Part shown: piece after piece, positions 23,682 to 26,373 of the stretch
How positions within the stretch are numbered: position 1 is the first letter of the stretch
Layout of the letters: the number at the start of each line of letters is the position of its first letter
Origin: Candidatus Rifleibacteriota bacterium
Lineage (GTDB): Bacteria; Riflebacteria; Ozemobacteria; Ozemobacterales; Ozemobacteraceae
Length of the DNA stretch: 26,373 bases
NCBI GenBank assembly: GCA_017526725.1
Contig: JAFXRA010000011.1
Span: 1-26,373 of the forward strand
Direction: 5' to 3'
Position numbers and translations under genes: made by a program
Notes under the pieces: model-generated
The model's input: only the letters and a program-made list of their open reading frames with translations
Database searches by the model: none
What the model was told of the DNA's origin: nothing

Positions 23682-23713
23682 AAAAAAACAGGCTTTAAAA
23701 GCCTGTTTTTTTT
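23682..23713 (-). terminator. Factor-independent terminator after the 217-aa gene
   Basis: CAGGCT (23689-23694) and AGCCTG (23700-23705) form a stem with a 5-nt loop, flanked by seven A on one side and eight T on the other. It lies 7 bp past the 217-aa gene's stop. The flanks make it work in either direction, which also shields the DUF2760 promoter region. Confidence 0.85.
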
Positions 23714-23719
23714 GTTCAC

Positions 23720-24373
23720 TTACTTACCTTCGCATGCTTTTGTAAAAGCGGCTGATTCTTCTTCTGTTGCTTCATGTTTTTTGAAAGAAAGAAGAATAAA
23801 TCTTTTCTTGTCTAGAGGTGAAGTCTTTATTTTGCCTTCAAAACAATAGAAACAGCTTATATCATCGTTTCCATCTTTTTTCCAAGAACTCATATCACCA
23901 TAAGGATCTTTTATTACTGCTCCACTGGAAGCAGTAACAATATAGCCTTTAACAGTATAAGTATCATCTTTTTCGTTATATTCATATCCATAAATATGAG
24001 CAAAAGTATAGGCTTCGCCGTCTGCATCAGGATATGCATAAACTTTATCATCGTGTTTTGCTACTTTTTTACCGAAAAATTTAAGGGTTATTTCATCAAC
24101 CATGGTGGCTGGAATAAGCTTAAAATTTTCAATTTCACCTTTTGATGTTTCCAATTTATTATAACGATTTTTATAAATATGACCCTGTGCAAAATTCAGC
24201 ATTAATGAGTCTGAAAGTTCATTTTCTGCAAAATCGTCTAAGAATACTTCAGCAAAATTACTGAAAAACAGACTGATTTTCTTTTCTTCATCTTTTGTCC
24301 AGGGTTTTGGAGCAGCAAAAGACAAAGAAGCGATAACGAAAGTAAACAATATAGAAAGGATTATTTTTTTCAT
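23720..24373 (-). CDS. Exported protein of unknown function, 217 aa
   Basis: I do not recognise this family. A Sec signal peptide (MKKIILSILFTFVIASLSFA, cut predicted after residue 20) sends it across the inner membrane. The mature part has a helical start (KPWTKDEEKKISLFFSNFAEVFL) and then strand-rich segments (KVYAYPDADGEAYTFAHIYGYEYNEKDDTYTVKGYIV). Two Cys (SCFYCFEG) lie close together. AGGTG precedes the ATG at 6-nt spacing. It follows the YhbY gene by 58 bp with a strong terminator after it, so it may be co-transcribed with YhbY or use its own weak promoter. Confidence 0.75.
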   Translation of the reverse strand: MKKIILSILFTFVIASLSFAAPKPWTKDEEKKISLFFSNFAEVFLDDFAENELSDSLMLNFAQGHIYKNRYNKLETSKGEIENFKLIPATMVDEITLKFFGKKVAKHDDKVYAYPDADGEAYTFAHIYGYEYNEKDDTYTVKGYIVTASSGAVIKDPYGDMSSWKKDGNDDISCFYCFEGKIKTSPLDKKRFILLSFKKHEATEEESAAFTKACEGK

Positions 24374-24431
24374 TTTTTCACCTATGTTTTAATATAATAA
24401 ACAAAAACTAACTACAATAAAAACAAAAATA

Positions 24432-24731
24432 TTATTTTGGAAGTTCAATCTTCTTAGGCTTGTCTTCAAAAGGCTTATAAAGAAGAATTGTTCGGCCAAT
24501 AATACGAACTAATGTTGCCTTAGTAGATTTAATCGATTCTTCAGCTACTTCTTCTGCAGTATTTGGAGAAGAATCAAGAATCTTAATCTTTATAAGTTCA
24601 TGAGAATTAAAAGCTTCAGCAACACTGCTGATTACTTTGGCTTCTAAACCATTCTTGCCTACTCTGACGATTGGGTCCATCTGATTGGCAAGAGCTTCTA
24701 AAAACTTTCTTTGATTAGATGCTAATTTCAC
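24432..24731 (-). CDS. yhbY: YhbY/CRM-domain RNA-binding protein
   Basis: A small RNA-binding protein associated with large-ribosomal-subunit assembly in other bacteria. It contains the whole YhbY/CRS1 domain: SNQRKFLEALANQMDPIVRVGKNGLEAKVISSVAEAFNSHELIKIKILD, then EESIKSTKATLVRIIGRTILLYKP. GTG at 24731 (99 aa, first residues MKLASNQRKF) is chosen because GGAGGA (24741-24746) is 9 nt upstream; a TTG at 24764 would give an untypical 11-residue extension through the ribosome site. The ribosome site lies in a strong inverted repeat that also covers the promoter, so expression is probably tightly set. It is followed by the exported 217-aa protein gene. Confidence 0.93.
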   Translation of the reverse strand: MKLASNQRKFLEALANQMDPIVRVGKNGLEAKVISSVAEAFNSHELIKIKILDSSPNTAEEVAEESIKSTKATLVRIIGRTILLYKPFEDKPKKIELPK

Positions 24732-24737
24732 AATAAA

Positions 24738-24787
24738 ATATCCTCCGGATAAACTTTTTAGCAATTATAGTTTATTTCGGAGGATAT
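24738..24787 (-). promoter_or_regulatory. Large inverted repeat covering the YhbY ribosome site
   Basis: On the minus strand ATATCCTCCG (24787-24778) pairs perfectly with CGGAGGATAT (24747-24738), and AATAAAC-type bases pair with GTTTAT inside, for 16 bp with one small internal loop and a 15-nt loop. The 3' arm contains the GGAGGA ribosome site and is followed by TTTATT. In a transcript reading through from the upstream gene it would hide the site and could act as a terminator. The promoter's own transcript would lack the 5' arm. Confidence 0.7.
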
Positions 24788-24792
24788 ATCAA
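24764..24792 (-). promoter_or_regulatory. Sigma-70 promoter for YhbY gene
   Basis: TTGATA (24787-24792) and TATAAT (24764-24769) are separated by 17 bp on the minus strand. The predicted start near 24757 gives a leader of about 26 nt that carries the GGAGGA site. The -10 lies in the loop of the inverted repeat described at 24738-24787. Confidence 0.7.
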
Positions 24793-24827
24793 CTTTTGGT
24801 TTACTCTAACTTAATAAGCAAACTAAA

Positions 24828-26373
24828 TCATTTTAAACCACCAGAATTATTTGATCCGTCTTTATAAGTTATCGTATAACTACTGCCGTTAACAAAATTT
24901 CCGGTAAGATTTTTGGTACAGCTATACGATATTCCGTCATTTTTATAAATAGCTGCATTATATTTCCAGTTTCCGCCAAGCTGAGTTTGTGAAGCAAAAG
25001 GATAGCCATCAACTCCAGAATCAGTTTCAAATTTACAAGTACCTGTTATTGAATAACCAGGCAGAATGGTATGATCACTTTCAAAAGTACCATTAAGACT
25101 TATACACCCACTAGAACCATAAACAATAAAACACACATCTTTTCCATCTTTACCAAACGTAAGTGGAGTAGATGAATCATTTTTTATTTTCAACTCAATT
25201 CTCAAAATACCATCGTCTGTGCTCGTGCCAGTATTAGTTTCTGTTGAAGGGTCGGTAGTTGTGCCAGTATCTATTCCTGAATCAGTGCCAGTATTACTAT
25301 CGGTGCTAGTGCTAGTATCGTCAACAGGAGTACTTGGTGAAGTATAGCCAACCAGAACATTTGTCTTTATAAAACTATGTTTGAGCATTTTCAAAGAATC
25401 GAGATATGAAGGATCTTCATAATAATAAACAGTCGATTCGACTATATCTGTTTTGGCTTCTTCATTGGTGATTGAAGAATCTATTGCTCCACGCCATCTA
25501 GTCAACAGACTTCCATGATAATAAAGATAACATTTTGTCATCTCTCTAACTAATATTTCTTTAAATCTCTTTTTGCGTGTTGTTTCATCTAAATCAACAA
25601 ATGAAGGAGCATACCAGGAATTATTGGTTACGAAGACATAACCTTCAGAAGCAAACGCATCGCAGGTGTCTGTTGTTGGCATATAATTTATGCCTATAGT
25701 ACATGTTGTAAAAGACTTAGGAAGTTCTTTAAACAACTCTTTTATAGCTTCTTTCATTCCATCAGGCATGTTTCTCTTAGAAGCATCTACATCACTTGCT
25801 CCGGTATTCAACTGTGAGACAACGGGGAAATAATCTCCGCTGGGAACAGGTGGAATGTCTGTTCTATCTTCTACAGCAGGAATATTGCCAGGGTTGCCAG
25901 GATCAACGCCTGGTTCTGTGCCCGTGGAAGTGCCAGTATTAGTAGAAGGATTAGTACCTGGATCGGTATCTGTTGCAGTAATGGTTTTAGTATCTACAGG
26001 TTCATCATCACCAAAAACAGGTTCTCTATAATCGCCTGTATGACCATCGCCGCCAGAAGTTTCACCTGTTCCAGTTAAGCTCTTGTAGGGCCAACCGTCT
26101 ACACCACAGCCGCCAAATACTTTTTCTTTTACAAATTCATATCTCTTAGGATATTTGCTTTTCAATCCGGATGCATTAGTACAATACTGTTCAACAGCAA
26201 AAGCCAGATCTGTCCAGAGATGGTTTTTACCTGGAGCAACAACCATAAAATTTTCGTCGCCTATACTGTATATTTTGGCAGGAAACGAAGTATCTTCAGC
26301 ATATACAGACTGATAAGACTGCATTAATTCGCTTCTGCCATACGCATCTGTGTTTTCCTGAATAAAAGAATAA
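24828..26373 (-). CDS. Surface or secreted protein with Thr/Asp linkers, 5' truncated
   Basis: The frame stays open through 26373, so the true start is outside the window; ATG at 26324 has no ribosome site. At least 514 residues are visible. Three folded parts are joined by two low-complexity Thr/Ser/Asp/Gly linkers (TDTDPGTNPSTNTGTSTGTE, and a related one near the C-terminal third). The middle part (about 170-320 counting from the 26324 ATG) includes EILVREMTKCYLYYH, which has the spacing of a metalloprotease helix but Arg and Lys where HExxH would need His. The last 130 residues are beta-rich with Cys pairs. GVDG(W/Y)P(Y/F) occurs in both first and last parts. It is probably exported, as linkers and Cys suggest; function unknown. 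Confidence 0.75.
   Translation of the reverse strand, partial: YSFIQENTDAYGRSELMQSYQSVYAEDTSFPAKIYSIGDENFMVVAPGKNHLWTDLAFAVEQYCTNASGLKSKYPKRYEFVKEKVFGGCGVDGWPYKSLTGTGETSGGDGHTGDYREPVFGDDEPVDTKTITATDTDPGTNPSTNTGTSTGTEPGVDPGNPGNIPAVEDRTDIPPVPSGDYFPVVSQLNTGASDVDASKRNMPDGMKEAIKELFKELPKSFTTCTIGINYMPTTDTCDAFASEGYVFVTNNSWYAPSFVDLDETTRKKRFKEILVREMTKCYLYYHGSLLTRWRGAIDSSITNEEAKTDIVESTVYYYEDPSYLDSLKMLKHSFIKTNVLVGYTSPSTPVDDTSTSTDSNTGTDSGIDTGTTTDPSTETNTGTSTDDGILRIELKIKNDSSTPLTFGKDGKDVCFIVYGSSGCISLNGTFESDHTILPGYSITGTCKFETDSGVDGYPFASQTQLGGNWKYNAAIYKNDGISYSCTKNLTGNFVNGSSYTITYKDGSNNSGGLK

Noticed and set aside
24732..24764. TTG start giving YhbY an 11-residue extension
   Set aside because: The extension would be encoded by the ribosome site itself, and the family begins near the GTG.
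25546..25590. Active zinc metalloprotease site in the right-edge protein
   Set aside because: The motif reads REMTK, with neither His of HExxH.

Overview
The window is A+T-rich bacterial DNA. Of about twenty genes, all but one lie on the minus strand, closely packed and often overlapping by 1-14 bp. A lipobox protein, several Sec signal peptides, type IV-pilin-like prepilins, a flagellin-like protein and a DUF2760/Hsp70/Hsp70-DUF3731 module suggest a two-membrane bacterium, probably from an uncultured lineage. Candidate phyla such as Riflebacteria would fit, but that is inference, and no rRNA, tRNA or other strong phylogenetic marker is present.

Layout, left to right. (1) 1-136 is an edge fragment open in several frames. 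(2) 227-1225 is an acidic orphan protein, the only + strand gene, ending near a REP-like hairpin. (3) 1404-3616 is a minus-strand pair: a prepilin-like protein and a GAF-type class III adenylate cyclase. (4) 3711-3888 is a 178-bp MITE-like palindrome. (5) 3950-8221 is a minus-strand operon in the order STAS protein, short flagellin-like protein, large PilX/GspK-like protein, and two small prepilins with Ala at position -1. It appears to start from a near-consensus promoter that would give a leaderless STAS mRNA. (6) 8322-14587 is a second minus-strand operon: poly-Gly lipoprotein, TPR/Pro-rich-repeat/TerB-like protein, exported Ig-like/TPR protein, and HEAT-repeat membrane protein with an OB-like tail. 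(7) 14588-14923 has no gene but holds a folded element of about 117 nt, a long hairpin and a heptamer repeat. (8) 14924-17699 carries class II fructose-bisphosphate aldolase, an exported metallo-beta-lactamase-fold protein and an unknown three-helix membrane protein. (9) 17700-17905 is repeat-rich spacer. (10) 17906-23591 is the DUF2760-Hsp70-Hsp70/DUF3731 chaperone operon, with the DUF2760 protein enlarged by two membrane helices and a long coiled coil. (11) 23720-26373 has a small exported protein, the YhbY RNA-binding protein with a layered promoter/hairpin/ribosome-site region, and the 3' part of a secreted Thr/Ser/Asp-linker protein that runs off the right edge.

Three parts look like systems. 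The STAS-flagellin-pseudopilin operon mixes parts normally found in separate appendages. The lipoprotein-TPR/TerB-Ig-HEAT operon looks like an uncharacterised envelope-linked scaffold. The twin-Hsp70/DUF2760 module appears membrane-anchored here. Short regulatory or repeat features (near-consensus promoters, a 14-bp hairpin inside a pilin gene, 7-8-bp tandem repeats, two REP-like hairpins with compensating base changes) fill much of the remaining DNA.
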